A stretch of DNA of 64,000 nucleotides from Malaciobacter marinus (GCF_003544855.1 NZ_CP032101.1:124001-188000), one strand, 5' to 3'. Numbered from the stretch's first letter, positions 9,724 through 19,658 are shown. Program-made: numbers and translations. The notes: generated by a model from the letters alone, not told the origin.

Positions 9724-11592
9724 ATTCTTAGGAATTATTACTTTTACCTCCACAAAATTTTTAATACTTTTTATTTCCATTGTTCCTTTTAGGCTATTTT
9801 CAACTAGATTTTTACATACAAAAAGACCATTACCTTTACCTTGTTGTTTATATTTTGTAGTAAAGTATGGTTCAAAAACTCTTGAAAGTGTCTTTTTACT
9901 TATGCCAAGAGCATTATCCACTATAGTTATCTCAAGGTTTTCATCTTTATTTTTCATCTTTATATCTAAAATCTTATTATTAATAATAGATTCAGAAAAA
10001 GCCTCTTTTGAATTTCTAAAAATATTAATTAAGACTTGTATTAAATCAGATTTATAACTACTTAAAGTTATAGAATCAATAGATGTTTTTATTAATATTT
10101 GTTTATCAAACTTTACGATATTAAAACATTTATCCAAAAGTTCATCACTACTAAATGTAGAGATTATATCTTGGCTTTTAAAGAGTGTATTAAATTCATC
10201 AATAGTTTTAGATAGTTGTTGTGTTGTATTATTTATAGTATCAAGGTTTCTTATTAGATCTTTATCATCTAAGCAATCAAGTTGCTTTTGAACTTGCATA
10301 GAAGTTGAAATAGTACTGATTATTGATAAAGGTTGTCTCCATTGATGAGAGATATTAACTAGCATCTCTGCTAAGGCAGTTGTTTTTGCTTGAAAAGCAA
10401 TATTTTTTTGTTGTTTTGTTTTTTCATTAATATATTTTTGAATAGAGTTTTTATATTTTTTAAATATTTCTTCAAAATGTTTAGATAAATAAAGACTAAG
10501 TCCTAAAAATATTAGCATTATGAAAAATAAAATTACAAATAATGTTTGTATATTTTCATTAAATTGATCATCTAAAAAATCTTTTCTAGTTTTTAATTGT
10601 TTCTCTATATCACTTCTATAAAAACCTTTTCCTATTATCCAGTCCCACTTAGGAATATATTCAAAGTAGCTTGTTTTTGTTAAATTTTTTTTATTGTCAA
10701 ATCGAATTTTTTGTTTGTAAGTAATATACCCTTTACTACTCTTTTTTGCTTCATTTATTATAAAATCGATACTATCTTTTTCTACATTATTTACTGTTTT
10801 TATATCTTTATTTATATATTTTTTAATAGGATGGCTTAAATAGTGTGCTTTTGAGTTTATTACAAAAATATAATCTTTTTTATACTGTAATTTACTAATA
10901 TAATCTAAAACTTTATTTTGTTGTTTTTTTTCAAAGTCATCTATGTACTCACCTGTTCCAATATACCAATTAAATGGTTCAAATGATTTATTAAAGCCAA
11001 TCTTTTCATATTGATTTTTCATATCATTAGGTTTGTGATACCACCATTTTAAAAAACTTTCTTTTTTATTTTGTAGTGATTTAATAATCTCTCTTGTTAG
11101 ATATTTACCTTTTCCTTCTTTAAAATAATAAAAGTTTGAACCTTCCATACTTCTATTTACAGGAAGTAAAATGCATTCATAATCAAATGAATAGATATAA
11201 AAATAACCTCTTCCATCTAAAAATCTAATATTTACAAGGGCATCTTTAATCATCTTTTTTATTTCTTCTTTAGGTCGTTTTTTATTTAAATTATAGATAC
11301 TTAGTGCAATATTATATGCTTCATAAACTCTTTGCTGAAGATTTATTTTTAATTCATTTTCTGTTTCTTTTTGAATTTTATTTATATAACTATGGATATG
11401 TTCTACATCATTTTTAATATTTTTTTTATTTGAATTTATAAAATTTTCTTCTAAAACTTTTTTATCATCTTCAAAATTTTTTTTATTTTGAGAGTATAAA
11501 AAAAGACTAATAGTTATAAATATAAGAAAAATAAAAATTAAAGGAGAATATTTAAGTAAATTAATAAGCTTTTTTTCATCTTTGTAAGTCAT
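9712..11592 (-). CDS. Double-Cache membrane sensor histidine kinase (orphan)
   Basis: The 626 residues have a membrane segment (about 17-33), a large periplasmic double-Cache domain (about 35-345; 'RFLDGRGYFYIY' at 123-134 and 'GTGEYIDDFE' at 212-221), a second membrane segment (about 350-370), a linker and a kinase core with H416 in NISHQWRQPL. The G2 box reads GKGNGLFV (585-592) where relatives have GTGIGLYM, a mild divergence; G1 is DNALG. It is head-to-head with another Cache kinase (11723-13582) with which it shares the domain order and many sensor residues, pointing to an inverted local duplication followed by divergence. No response regulator is adjacent. Double-Cache domains usually bind small organic molecules such as amino or carboxylic acids. 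Confidence 0.87.
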   Translation of the reverse strand: MTYKDEKKLINLLKYSPLIFIFLIFITISLFLYSQNKKNFEDDKKVLEENFINSNKKNIKNDVEHIHSYINKIQKETENELKINLQQRVYEAYNIALSIYNLNKKRPKEEIKKMIKDALVNIRFLDGRGYFYIYSFDYECILLPVNRSMEGSNFYYFKEGKGKYLTREIIKSLQNKKESFLKWWYHKPNDMKNQYEKIGFNKSFEPFNWYIGTGEYIDDFEKKQQNKVLDYISKLQYKKDYIFVINSKAHYLSHPIKKYINKDIKTVNNVEKDSIDFIINEAKKSSKGYITYKQKIRFDNKKNLTKTSYFEYIPKWDWIIGKGFYRSDIEKQLKTRKDFLDDQFNENIQTLFVILFFIMLIFLGLSLYLSKHFEEIFKKYKNSIQKYINEKTKQQKNIAFQAKTTALAEMLVNISHQWRQPLSIISTISTSMQVQKQLDCLDDKDLIRNLDTINNTTQQLSKTIDEFNTLFKSQDIISTFSSDELLDKCFNIVKFDKQILIKTSIDSITLSSYKSDLIQVLINIFRNSKEAFSESIINNKILDIKMKNKDENLEITIVDNALGISKKTLSRVFEPYFTTKYKQQGKGNGLFVCKNLVENSLKGTMEIKSIKNFVEVKVIIPKNIKE

Positions 11593-11722
11593 AGCCCTTT
11601 ACCTCTTAACTAATTATAACTAAAAAGTGTTAAACACTAAAGATTATATTAGTATAGTTTTGAAAGTTAAATATAAAAATAATTTTATATTATGTATAAT
11701 CAATAAAAACAAAAGTAGAATC

Positions 11723-13582
11723 ATGTTATCAAAAAAAGAAAAATATATCATTAGAATTATAAGATTTTTTCCTTTCTTTTTAATATTTGCAATTGCAATT
11801 ATTGGAATGTATCTATTTTTAGTTGAACATGAAAGACACTATTATAAAGAAATAACAAATCTAAAGTCAAAGTTTATAAATAGAGAAAAACAAAGAATAA
11901 AAAATGAAGTAAATAGAGTTTATGAGTATATACAGTTTCATAAACAAAATAGCGAGAATAGATTAAAAAAATTGATTAAATATCAAGTTTATGAAGCCCA
12001 CTCAGTTATGCAAGGACTTTACAATGAATATAAAAATCAAAAATCAAAAGAAGAGATAATTCATATGATGAAAGCTGCATTACAAGAAATGCGCTTTCTA
12101 GATGGAAGGGGATATTTTTATATTTACGATATGAAAGGCAATAATATTTTTCATCCTATTATGAAATCATTAGAAGGGCGCTCTTTATGGAATTATAAAG
12201 ATATAACTGGAAAATCAATAATTCAAGAGGGGATTAAAGCATTAAAGTTAAAAAATGAAATTTATGATGATTGGTATTGGGAAGAACCAAAAAGTAAAAA
12301 GATTAAAAGAAAAATAGGTTTTCATAAAATATTTGAACCTTACAATATTTTTGTAGGAACAGGTGAATATACACAAGAGTATGAAAAAGAGTTGAAAAGT
12401 TATATCTTAAGATATATTTCAAAAATTAAATATTTAGATAAGAAAATAATTTCAGTAATTGATTATGATGGGATACTTCTTACTTCAAGAAACAAAAAAA
12501 ATCAAAAAACATACAAACAGTTATTAAATATTGCAAAAAGTAAAAATCATCAAGGTTTTTTCAGTTATGTTAACAATAAAGATGAATATGAAGAAAAAAT
12601 TACTTTTGTTAAAGGTTTTGATCATTGGCAGTGGGCAATTTATGCCTCATTTCATAAAGATTCATTAAAAAAAGAGCTTGATTTAAGACTTGAAACTTTA
12701 GAAAAAGAAGATAAAGAAACAATAAAATCCTTTCTTTTTTTATGCGCAGTTTTAACTATAATAATGTTGGCAATTTCATTTTATGTAATAAAATTATTGG
12801 AAAAAAGTTTTTATGAATATAGAGAAAAGATATTAGAAGAAGCGCAAAAAAATAGACAAAAAGATACTATTTTGGCACAGCAGTCAAAAATGGCAGCAAT
12901 GGGAGAGATGATTGCAAATATCACTCATCAATGGAGACAACCTTTATCTGTAATATCAACAGCAGTTACAGGACTTAAGTTTGAAAAAGAAATGGATATA
13001 TTAAAAGATGATAACTTTTATAGAGGAATGGATAGTATTCATAACTCTGTTATGCATTTGTCTAAAACAATTGATGATTTTAGAAACTTTTTTAAGCCAA
13101 ATAAAGACAAAATCAATTTTAATTTAAAAGATGTTGTAGAAAAAACTTTAAAACTATTAAGCTCTCAGTTTGATATAAATAATATATATTTTATAAAAAA
13201 TTGTGAAAATATAAAAATTCATGGTGCAGAGAATGAACTGGTTCAAGTGCTTATAAATATCATAAATAACTCAAAAGATGCTCTTAAAAATACAGATAAT
13301 AAAAGATTAATATTTATAGATGTTTTTAAACAAGATAATAAAGTTATTTTATTAATAAAAGATACAGCTGGTGGAATAAATAAGAGTATTATAAATAAAG
13401 TTTTTGAACCATATTTTACTACAAAAAAAGACAAAGGTACAGGAATAGGGCTTTATATGTCAAAACAGATAATAGCTGATAGTTTAAATGGTGAAATTGC
13501 AGTATCTAATGAAACCTTTGTACATGAAAATATTCAATACAAAGGTGCATGTTTTAAATTAACTTTTGATTTAGTTGATTAG
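11723..13582 (+). CDS. Double-Cache membrane sensor histidine kinase (orphan, paralogue of the divergent neighbour)
   Basis: From the ATG at 11723 the protein has 619 residues: a membrane segment just inside the N-terminus, a periplasmic Cache region containing 'RFLDGRGYFYIYD' and 'GTGEYTQEYE', a second membrane segment, then a kinase core with H402 in NITHQWRQPL, an N-box NIINNSKDAL and an intact G2 box (DKGTGIGLYM). An earlier in-frame ATG at 11627 would add 32 residues that place charged sequence before the membrane segment and would leave only 34 bases between two divergent genes, so 11723 is preferred; its ribosome site is weak either way. It ends in a 4-base overlap with the converging gene. 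No response regulator is adjacent. Confidence 0.86.
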   Translation: MLSKKEKYIIRIIRFFPFFLIFAIAIIGMYLFLVEHERHYYKEITNLKSKFINREKQRIKNEVNRVYEYIQFHKQNSENRLKKLIKYQVYEAHSVMQGLYNEYKNQKSKEEIIHMMKAALQEMRFLDGRGYFYIYDMKGNNIFHPIMKSLEGRSLWNYKDITGKSIIQEGIKALKLKNEIYDDWYWEEPKSKKIKRKIGFHKIFEPYNIFVGTGEYTQEYEKELKSYILRYISKIKYLDKKIISVIDYDGILLTSRNKKNQKTYKQLLNIAKSKNHQGFFSYVNNKDEYEEKITFVKGFDHWQWAIYASFHKDSLKKELDLRLETLEKEDKETIKSFLFLCAVLTIIMLAISFYVIKLLEKSFYEYREKILEEAQKNRQKDTILAQQSKMAAMGEMIANITHQWRQPLSVISTAVTGLKFEKEMDILKDDNFYRGMDSIHNSVMHLSKTIDDFRNFFKPNKDKINFNLKDVVEKTLKLLSSQFDINNIYFIKNCENIKIHGAENELVQVLINIINNSKDALKNTDNKRLIFIDVFKQDNKVILLIKDTAGGINKSIINKVFEPYFTTKKDKGTGIGLYMSKQIIADSLNGEIAVSNETFVHENIQYKGACFKLTFDLVD

Positions 13583-14430
13583 TATAAATATTTTTCAATA
13601 TCTTCTGGTGTCTCTAAGACAAATGCACTATTTTTATTTATATTAGTTCCTATTTTTGCTTCATGAATTAAGATAGTTCCCTCAATACAGTTATCAAGAG
13701 AGATATTACCTTTTTCAAACTCTTGTGCATCTATAATTGAAAAGTCATTATGTTCTTTTTGATTTAAAAGTTCTTCTTTTATTTTATTTGTACAAACAAT
13801 TGCAATATTTATTTTATTTTTTAAATAGTTTTGTAAATCTTCCCATGAATCTACTAATTTTCCTTTGTGCAATCCAGCTCGTGAATAAATAAGTGTATAG
13901 TTTTTAGGAGTTTTTTTTCTACTTTTTAATATATTATATTTTGTATAATCAAAAAACTTTACATCATCAAAGTATTCCATGATATTTTTGTACTCTACAT
14001 CTTTATAAATAAAGTTTTCTTTTTCCCATAAAATATCAGAAGTTTTGTTAAGTTGAATATGTAATTTTAAATTTTCTTTTTTTGCTTTTCTTTTTAAGGC
14101 ATTTATCTCTTTTATTAATTGTTCGAAAAATTGTTCTTTTTGAAGTAAGAATTTAAATGTTCTTTTGATTCTAGCTTGTTTGATTTTGTTTTTACTAAAG
14201 TGTGAATTCTGAAATAGACCGTTATGATAAATACAGGCTGTGACACACCCATTTGTAGCATTTTTACATAGATTCACTTTATTTAAATTAAGAGCATTTT
14301 TATCATGTTCTATGCCATACATAGGAGCATGCATTATATTTTTTTGCGCTGCTAGATATAAAGTACCTACTATAGTTGTTTCATTTATTTTTTTAGATAG
14401 TAGATTAGTTGTGTTGTAATTGTATTGCAA
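13579..14430 (-). CDS. Phage 'gene product 88'-like protein with CX6CX3C cluster, function unknown
   Basis: The 283 residues resemble a family known mainly from phages (gp88/DUF7227-like), in which 'NLCxxAxxGCxxxCxx' is followed by 'F....KARIKRT.FF', a basic helix, 'LNKTSDI.WE', 'FYDYTK' and a late 'G.L......D'. Here the cysteines are C55, C62 and C66 (CX6CX3C), then 'IKQARIKRTFKFLLQ' (about 83-97), 'IQLNKTSDILWEK' and 'VKFFDYTKYN'. The cysteine spacing could bind metal or an Fe-S cluster, but no function is known to me. No phage genes flank it; it sits between two sensor kinases and overlaps the converging one by 4 bases. Base composition is like that of its neighbours. The family resemblance is from memory of the motif pattern and needs a profile search. 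Confidence 0.6.
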   Translation of the reverse strand: MQYNYNTTNLLSKKINETTIVGTLYLAAQKNIMHAPMYGIEHDKNALNLNKVNLCKNATNGCVTACIYHNGLFQNSHFSKNKIKQARIKRTFKFLLQKEQFFEQLIKEINALKRKAKKENLKLHIQLNKTSDILWEKENFIYKDVEYKNIMEYFDDVKFFDYTKYNILKSRKKTPKNYTLIYSRAGLHKGKLVDSWEDLQNYLKNKINIAIVCTNKIKEELLNQKEHNDFSIIDAQEFEKGNISLDNCIEGTILIHEAKIGTNINKNSAFVLETPEDIEKYLY

Positions 14431-14633
14431 AAGTATTCCTTTAGATTAAATAAGGCGGGTATTATATAAAGATAAAGATTAAATAACATATAATAAGAAA
14501 AAGGTATTTTTATAAATAACTCAATTAAAAGCTTTTAGACTATACGCAAACGTGAGAAAATATAATTAGAACTTTACTTTAACTAAATAAACAAATATAA
14601 TATAAACAACAACAAATATAAAAGGTAAACCAA

Positions 14634-16535
14634 ATGCAAAAACAGATTGACAGTAATATTTTAGAGTATTTAAATATTACAAAAGGTCTATATTTAATAT
14701 TGGATGAAAATTCTAATATTATTTTTGCAAATGAACAAGCCTGCAAAATATTAGGCGTATCACAAGAAAAAATTGTCTCTATGAATTGGGTTGATAGTTT
14801 TATTCCTCAAGAACTAAAATCTTATATTGCTAATATTATAAAAGAGATTGCAAATAAAAATATGCAAATAAATAGATATGTAGAAAATGAAATATTAACA
14901 CTAAATGGAGAAAGAAAATTTATTTCTTGGAAAAACTCTTTTGTAGAAAGACAAGGAAAAGTTACTCAAGTAATTTGTTCAGGAGAAGACATAACTGAAA
15001 AAAGAGAAATTCAAAAATACATTGAGGAAAAAGAAGAGAGATTAAAAGCAATTTTTGATTTTTCTCCTTTAGGAATTTTAATTTCAGATAAAACAGGAAA
15101 GATGATAGAAGCAAACTTGGCTTTTTTAAATATGCTTGGATATGCACAAGATGAAATCTTAGGAAAATCATATCTTGATATAACTCACTCTGATTATTTA
15201 GATTTAAATGAAGATCATTTTAATAGACTTATTGATAATGAAATAGGAATGTATAAAATCACTAAAAGATATATTACAAAAAATAATAAACTTTTATGGG
15301 GAAATGTTACAGTTTCAACTATAAAAGATGAGTTTAATGAAATACTTTATGTTTTAGCAATTATTGAAGATATCACACAAATGAAAAAAAGAGAAGAAGA
15401 TATTATTGCACAAAGAAAGTTTCTTCATACAATAATCGATGAAAATCCAAATATAATAATAGTAAAAGATTATGAAGGAAGATTTGTATTGGTAAATCAA
15501 GCCATAGCAAGACTTTATAATACAACAACTGAGGATATGATAGGAAAAAGTGATGGAGATTATAATCCAAATGAAGATCAAGTAAAACACTATTTACAAA
15601 GTGTTCAAGAGATTATGGATTTAGATGAGACGAAGTTAGTTTATGAAGAATCAACTGATATATTAACTGGAAAAATAAGATATTTCCAATCTATTAAAAA
15701 ACCAATAACTGATAGGTATGGAAATAAACAACTTTTAATTATAGCAAATGATATTACAGATATTAAAGAAGCTCAAAAGAAACTAAAAGATAATGAAGAG
15801 ATGATTCATCACCAATCAAAAATGGCTGCAATGGGAGAAATGCTTGAAAATATTGCACATCAATGGAGACAACCTTTATCAGTTATAACTACTAGTGCAA
15901 GTAGTGTAAAAATACATAAAGAAATTGGAACTTTAAGTGATGACTTTTTGGATGAGGTTTTAGATGCAATAGTAAAATCTGGTAACCATCTTTCTCAAAC
16001 TATTGATGATTTTAGAGACTTTTTTAAACCTGATAAAGAAAAAGTTAGATTTAATATAAAAAATACATATAAAAAAGCACTTTTCTTAGTTAGCTCAAAA
16101 TTAAAAAATAGAGAAATTGATATAATTGAAAATATTGAAGATATAGATTTATATGGTTTTGATAATGAGCTTGTACAAGTAATAATGAATTTAATAAATA
16201 ATGCAAGAGATGCACTAGAAGAGTCTTCATTAGAGTATAAATATATATTTATTGATATATATAAAGATAAAGAGAATAATATTATTTTAAAAATATGTGA
16301 TAATGCAGGAGGAATACCTGTAAATGTAATAGGAAAGATTTTTGAACCATATTTTACTACAAAACATAAAAGTTTAGGTACAGGAATAGGACTTTATATG
16401 TGTGAAGAGATTTTGGTAAAACATATGAATGGTGAAATTGCTGTAAAAAATAAAGAGTTTGAATATGAAGGAAATAGTTTTAAAGGAGCAGAGTTTACTC
16501 TAAAGATTCCTATTTTAGAATCTTTAGAGGATTGA
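14634..16535 (+). CDS. Cytoplasmic multi-PAS histidine kinase (orphan)
   Basis: The 633 residues contain three PAS domains in series (about 8-125, 130-250 and 262-385) and no membrane segment, followed by a kinase core with H409 in NIAHQWRQPL, the N-box NLINNARDAL, G1 DNAGG and G2 GTGIGLYM, all intact. PAS domains here may sense redox state, oxygen or metabolites; no haem or flavin-binding signature can be called. The core is of the same subtype as the three membrane kinases upstream. No response regulator is adjacent. It converges with purT, with one base between the stops. Confidence 0.88.
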   Translation: MQKQIDSNILEYLNITKGLYLILDENSNIIFANEQACKILGVSQEKIVSMNWVDSFIPQELKSYIANIIKEIANKNMQINRYVENEILTLNGERKFISWKNSFVERQGKVTQVICSGEDITEKREIQKYIEEKEERLKAIFDFSPLGILISDKTGKMIEANLAFLNMLGYAQDEILGKSYLDITHSDYLDLNEDHFNRLIDNEIGMYKITKRYITKNNKLLWGNVTVSTIKDEFNEILYVLAIIEDITQMKKREEDIIAQRKFLHTIIDENPNIIIVKDYEGRFVLVNQAIARLYNTTTEDMIGKSDGDYNPNEDQVKHYLQSVQEIMDLDETKLVYEESTDILTGKIRYFQSIKKPITDRYGNKQLLIIANDITDIKEAQKKLKDNEEMIHHQSKMAAMGEMLENIAHQWRQPLSVITTSASSVKIHKEIGTLSDDFLDEVLDAIVKSGNHLSQTIDDFRDFFKPDKEKVRFNIKNTYKKALFLVSSKLKNREIDIIENIEDIDLYGFDNELVQVIMNLINNARDALEESSLEYKYIFIDIYKDKENNIILKICDNAGGIPVNVIGKIFEPYFTTKHKSLGTGIGLYMCEEILVKHMNGEIAVKNKEFEYEGNSFKGAEFTLKIPILESLED

Positions 16536-16536
16536 T

Positions 16537-17703
16537 TTAATCATTGAAATTTTCAATTAACTCTTTTGCTTGTTGTAAAGCTTTATCACTACTATTTTTG
16601 TCAAATGTTAAAGAAACTGCCATTCTTCTTCCTTCATGGCTTTGAGGCTTTCCAAAAACTCTTACGTAAGATGTATTAGTAAAAGCTTCATCTTTAATAT
16701 CTATTGTAGGATTAAAGCTATCATTTTTTGCTTTGTAAGCAGCACTTGCACCTGCTCCGTAATCAATAAAATTTAAAGGAAGTCCAAGTACTGCTCTAAT
16801 ATGAAGGGCAAATTCACTTTGAGATTGTGTAATCATTGTAACCATACCAGTATCATGAGGTCTTGGACTTACTTCACTAAAATAAACTTCATCACCTTTT
16901 ACAAATAATTCAACACCAAAAATACCTCTTCCACCTAAACCATCAGTGATTTTTTTTGCAATCTCTTGAGATTTTTCTTTTGCAGTTTCACTCATATTCA
17001 TTGGTTGCCACGAAAATATATAGTCACCATCTTGTTGTATATGACCTATTGGTTCACAAAATACAGTTTGATTCTCATTTCTTGCTGTTAAAAGTGTAAT
17101 CTCATAATCAAATGTAATAAACTCTTCAACTATTAGTTCACTAGCATCTCCTCTAGCTTCCTTCGCAAGTTCCCAAGATGAAGCTAAATCATCTTCACTT
17201 TTTGCAATACTTTGACCATGTCCAGATGAACTCATAACAGGTTTAATTACACAAGGAAATCCTATGTTTAAAGCTGCACTTTGCAAAGCTTCAAATGTAG
17301 ATACAAATTCATATTTTGAAGTTGGAAGTTCTAAATCAACTGCTGCAAATTCTCTTATATTTTTTCTATTCATTGTTTTATTAACAGCATCTGCATTTGG
17401 TATTACATGGTAACCTTCTTTTTCAGCTGTAAATAAAGCATCAATATTTATAGCTTCAACTTCTGGTAAAATAAAATCTGGTTTTTCTCTTCTTATTACA
17501 TCTAAAATCTCATTTTTATTTTTCATATTGATTGTATAAGCTTTATTTGCAACAAGTTGAGCAGGCGCATTATTATAACTATCAACTGCAACTGTTTCAA
17601 CTCCTAATCTTTGAGCTTCAATTACTACTTCTTTCCCTAATTCTCCACTTCCAAGAAGCATAACTTTTATTGAATCTGATTTTAATGGTGCGCTAAATTT
17701 CAT
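16537..17703 (-). CDS. purT: Formate-dependent phosphoribosylglycinamide formyltransferase
   Basis: The 388-residue ATP-grasp enzyme starts with '[15 protein letters not shown]' (nucleotide-binding fold), has the ATP-grasp region '[13 protein letters not shown]' (about 154-166) and the PurT signature '[13 protein letters not shown]' (about 276-288). It makes formyl-GAR from GAR, formate and ATP in the third step of purine synthesis, independently of formyl-tetrahydrofolate. The length is typical. The next gene on the same strand, dapF, ends 15 bases upstream, so purT is probably the last gene of a coaE-dapF-purT unit. Confidence 0.96.
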   Translation of the reverse strand: MKFSAPLKSDSIKVMLLGSGELGKEVVIEAQRLGVETVAVDSYNNAPAQLVANKAYTINMKNKNEILDVIRREKPDFILPEVEAINIDALFTAEKEGYHVIPNADAVNKTMNRKNIREFAAVDLELPTSKYEFVSTFEALQSAALNIGFPCVIKPVMSSSGHGQSIAKSEDDLASSWELAKEARGDASELIVEEFITFDYEITLLTARNENQTVFCEPIGHIQQDGDYIFSWQPMNMSETAKEKSQEIAKKITDGLGGRGIFGVELFVKGDEVYFSEVSPRPHDTGMVTMITQSQSEFALHIRAVLGLPLNFIDYGAGASAAYKAKNDSFNPTIDIKDEAFTNTSYVRVFGKPQSHEGRRMAVSLTFDKNSSDKALQQAKELIENFND

Positions 17704-17718
17704 ATTTTCCCTCTTATA

Positions 17719-18459
17719 TTAATTGATTGATGTTGTAAAAACTTTTTTTACAGCACCTTTGAAGTATAGTTTTTCATCTTTTTTTGTAAGTGTTAACTCT
17801 TCTTTACTTTTTGGATAAACATTTGCAATATCTTCTACTAATCCCAAGTTATTAGCTCTTAAAAAACAAGCTGCCATTCCAGTTCCACAAGCTAATGTTT
17901 CACCCTCAACACCTCTTTCGTAAGTTCTAACATATATTTTACCATCTTCAATTTTTGCAAAGTTTACATTTGCGTTATACTCATATCTCATTTTAGAAGC
18001 TAAATTATTATCATACTTTTCTAAGTCATCAACTATACTTACAAGATGAGGTACTCCTGTATCAACTAAATACCAAGTAAATCCATCTTGACTAAACTCA
18101 TCTTTAATTAATATAGGTTTTGTAAGTTGTGTTTGTACAACATCATCTTCAACAATAGATTCAATAGCTCCAGCACCTGTCAAAAACTTCATATTAGATG
18201 ATGCTAAATTATTAGTATAAGCATAGTGTGCACAAGCTCTTGTGCCATTTCCACACATTGCTGCGTGGCTTCCATCACTATTATAAAATAACCACTCAAA
18301 ATCATAATCACTATTTGGAATTAGTACTATTAAGCCATCTGCTCCAATTCCCTCAGTTCTATTACACAAAGCAATTGCTTCCTTTGAATAATCTTTTTTA
18401 ATAAATGAGTGAAAAATTACAAAGTCATTTCCACTTGCACTATATTTTGTATATGTCAT
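17719..18459 (-). CDS. dapF: Diaminopimelate epimerase
   Basis: The 246 residues show both catalytic cysteine motifs of DapF: AAMCGNGTRA (about 66-75) and ETLACGTGMAA (near 187-197), plus the N-terminal 'KYSASGNDFV'. It interconverts LL- and meso-diaminopimelate for lysine and peptidoglycan synthesis. It is a little shorter than the 270 residues of E. coli DapF, as is common in Campylobacterota. Its ATG overlaps the stop of coaE by 4 bases (ATGA), indicating translational coupling. Confidence 0.96.
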   Translation of the reverse strand: MTYTKYSASGNDFVIFHSFIKKDYSKEAIALCNRTEGIGADGLIVLIPNSDYDFEWLFYNSDGSHAAMCGNGTRACAHYAYTNNLASSNMKFLTGAGAIESIVEDDVVQTQLTKPILIKDEFSQDGFTWYLVDTGVPHLVSIVDDLEKYDNNLASKMRYEYNANVNFAKIEDGKIYVRTYERGVEGETLACGTGMAACFLRANNLGLVEDIANVYPKSKEELTLTKKDEKLYFKGAVKKVFTTSIN

Positions 18460-19046
18460 ATTATCTCCCCCATAATTTTTTCAACTTCTTTTTGAAGATG
18501 TTTTAAATTTTTTGAATTATCAATTACCATATCTGCTAACTCTTTTTTCTTTTCAATATCCATTTGATTAGAAATTTTAAGTTTAGCTTCTTCTTTGCTA
18601 ATATTATCTCTTTTCATAAGTCTTTGTATTTGTATATCTTTTGGTGTATAAATAACTAAAGATTTAGGAATAGGATAGTGCATTTTTTCGAAAAACAAAG
18701 GTATATCAATAAAATAGGGTTTATTTGCTTCTTCAAATACTTTTGATTCTTTTATTATCTCTTCTTTAATTAAAGGATGAAGTAAAGCTTCAAGTTTTAG
18801 TTTATTCTCTTCATTTGAAAAAATAATTTTTCCAAGTTCTTTTCTTAAAACTTTTCCATTTTCTACATATTGTGCACCAAACATCTCTTCTACTTTGTGG
18901 CTGTTTTTATCAAGAAGCTTGTGGGCAATTTTATCTGCATCAATAGTTAAAAAACCGTGAAGTTTAAATAGATTACAAACTGTACTTTTTCCTGTTGAAA
19001 TTCCGCCTGTTAAGGCAATTGCATTTTTAAACAAATCATTATTCAT
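18456..19046 (-). CDS. coaE: Dephospho-CoA kinase
   Basis: The 196 residues begin with the P-loop GGISTGKST (about 14-22), followed by 'DADKIAH' and the lid region 'RLMKRDNISKEEAKLKISNQM', which are diagnostic for CoaE. It phosphorylates dephospho-CoA in the last step of coenzyme A synthesis. It is the first gene of the coaE-dapF-purT unit and lies 57 bases after the start-proximal end of the speE-like gene's coding region on the same strand. Confidence 0.95.
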   Translation of the reverse strand: MNNDLFKNAIALTGGISTGKSTVCNLFKLHGFLTIDADKIAHKLLDKNSHKVEEMFGAQYVENGKVLRKELGKIIFSNEENKLKLEALLHPLIKEEIIKESKVFEEANKPYFIDIPLFFEKMHYPIPKSLVIYTPKDIQIQRLMKRDNISKEEAKLKISNQMDIEKKKELADMVIDNSKNLKHLQKEVEKIMGEII

Positions 19047-19103
19047 AGTAAAATATTACTATAATAATGATTTATTTTAGTTTTAATTGTAGATTATTAA
19101 AGT

Positions 19104-19658
19104 TTATCTTTTAGCTATTGTAGTTAAAGCTTTATGTATTGCTGCTGGAAAAACAAATGATGCATGATGTATCTCTGTTGAATAATACTCTAAATCATCT
19201 AATATATCAGATCTTTGAAGTATAATATCAGCAGTTGGATGATATTGTTTTGAAGCTAAAATAGCTGTGCTATGACTAAATTTAAATGGCATTGCAATCC
19301 AAAATTTTGTTCCAACTAATTGTAAATCTTCTTTTAGTCTATTTTCATCATTTTGAAAACTTTCAGTTTTAAAAGTTATAAGACCATCATCTTTTAATAC
19401 TCTATTGATATTTGCCAAAATTAACTCACTAATTTTTATATTAGTTAAAATTATTATATCAATATTTTTTTCATCTTTAGAGTTTAATAAAGCTTCATCT
19501 CCAAACTCAATATTAAATGGGTGTTTTTCTAACTCTTTTTTTAATTCAGGGCTAGTTTCTCCGATTACTAAAATATTTTCAGGCTCTTTATGTGTGCATA
19601 AAGGTACATGTACCATCATTTCATTAAAAGCTTGGTTATCATTCATTGAACATGACAT
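19104..19658 (-). CDS. Short spermidine-synthase-like protein
   Basis: The 184 residues match the catalytic half of spermidine synthase: 'NEMMVHVPLCTHKEPENILVIG' corresponds to the 'YNEMLVHVPLFTH...VLVIG' region, and the C-terminal 'YYSTEIHHASFVFPAAI' matches 'YYNxxIHxAxFxLP'. The N-terminal beta-strand domain is absent, and the glycine-rich AdoMet loop (GGGDGG in most relatives) is replaced by 'GETSPELKK'. Spermidine synthases of Helicobacter also lack the glycine loop. The start has a good GGA ribosome site and no homologous coding sequence upstream, so this looks like a genuinely short protein and not a truncation. Whether it still makes spermidine is uncertain. Confidence 0.7.
   Translation of the reverse strand: MSCSMNDNQAFNEMMVHVPLCTHKEPENILVIGETSPELKKELEKHPFNIEFGDEALLNSKDEKNIDIIILTNIKISELILANINRVLKDDGLITFKTESFQNDENRLKEDLQLVGTKFWIAMPFKFSHSTAILASKQYHPTADIILQRSDILDDLEYYSTEIHHASFVFPAAIHKALTTIAKR

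Noticed and set aside
11627-11722. Upstream start for the Cache kinase
   Set aside because: It adds 32 residues unlike the paralogue and leaves almost no room for two divergent promoters.
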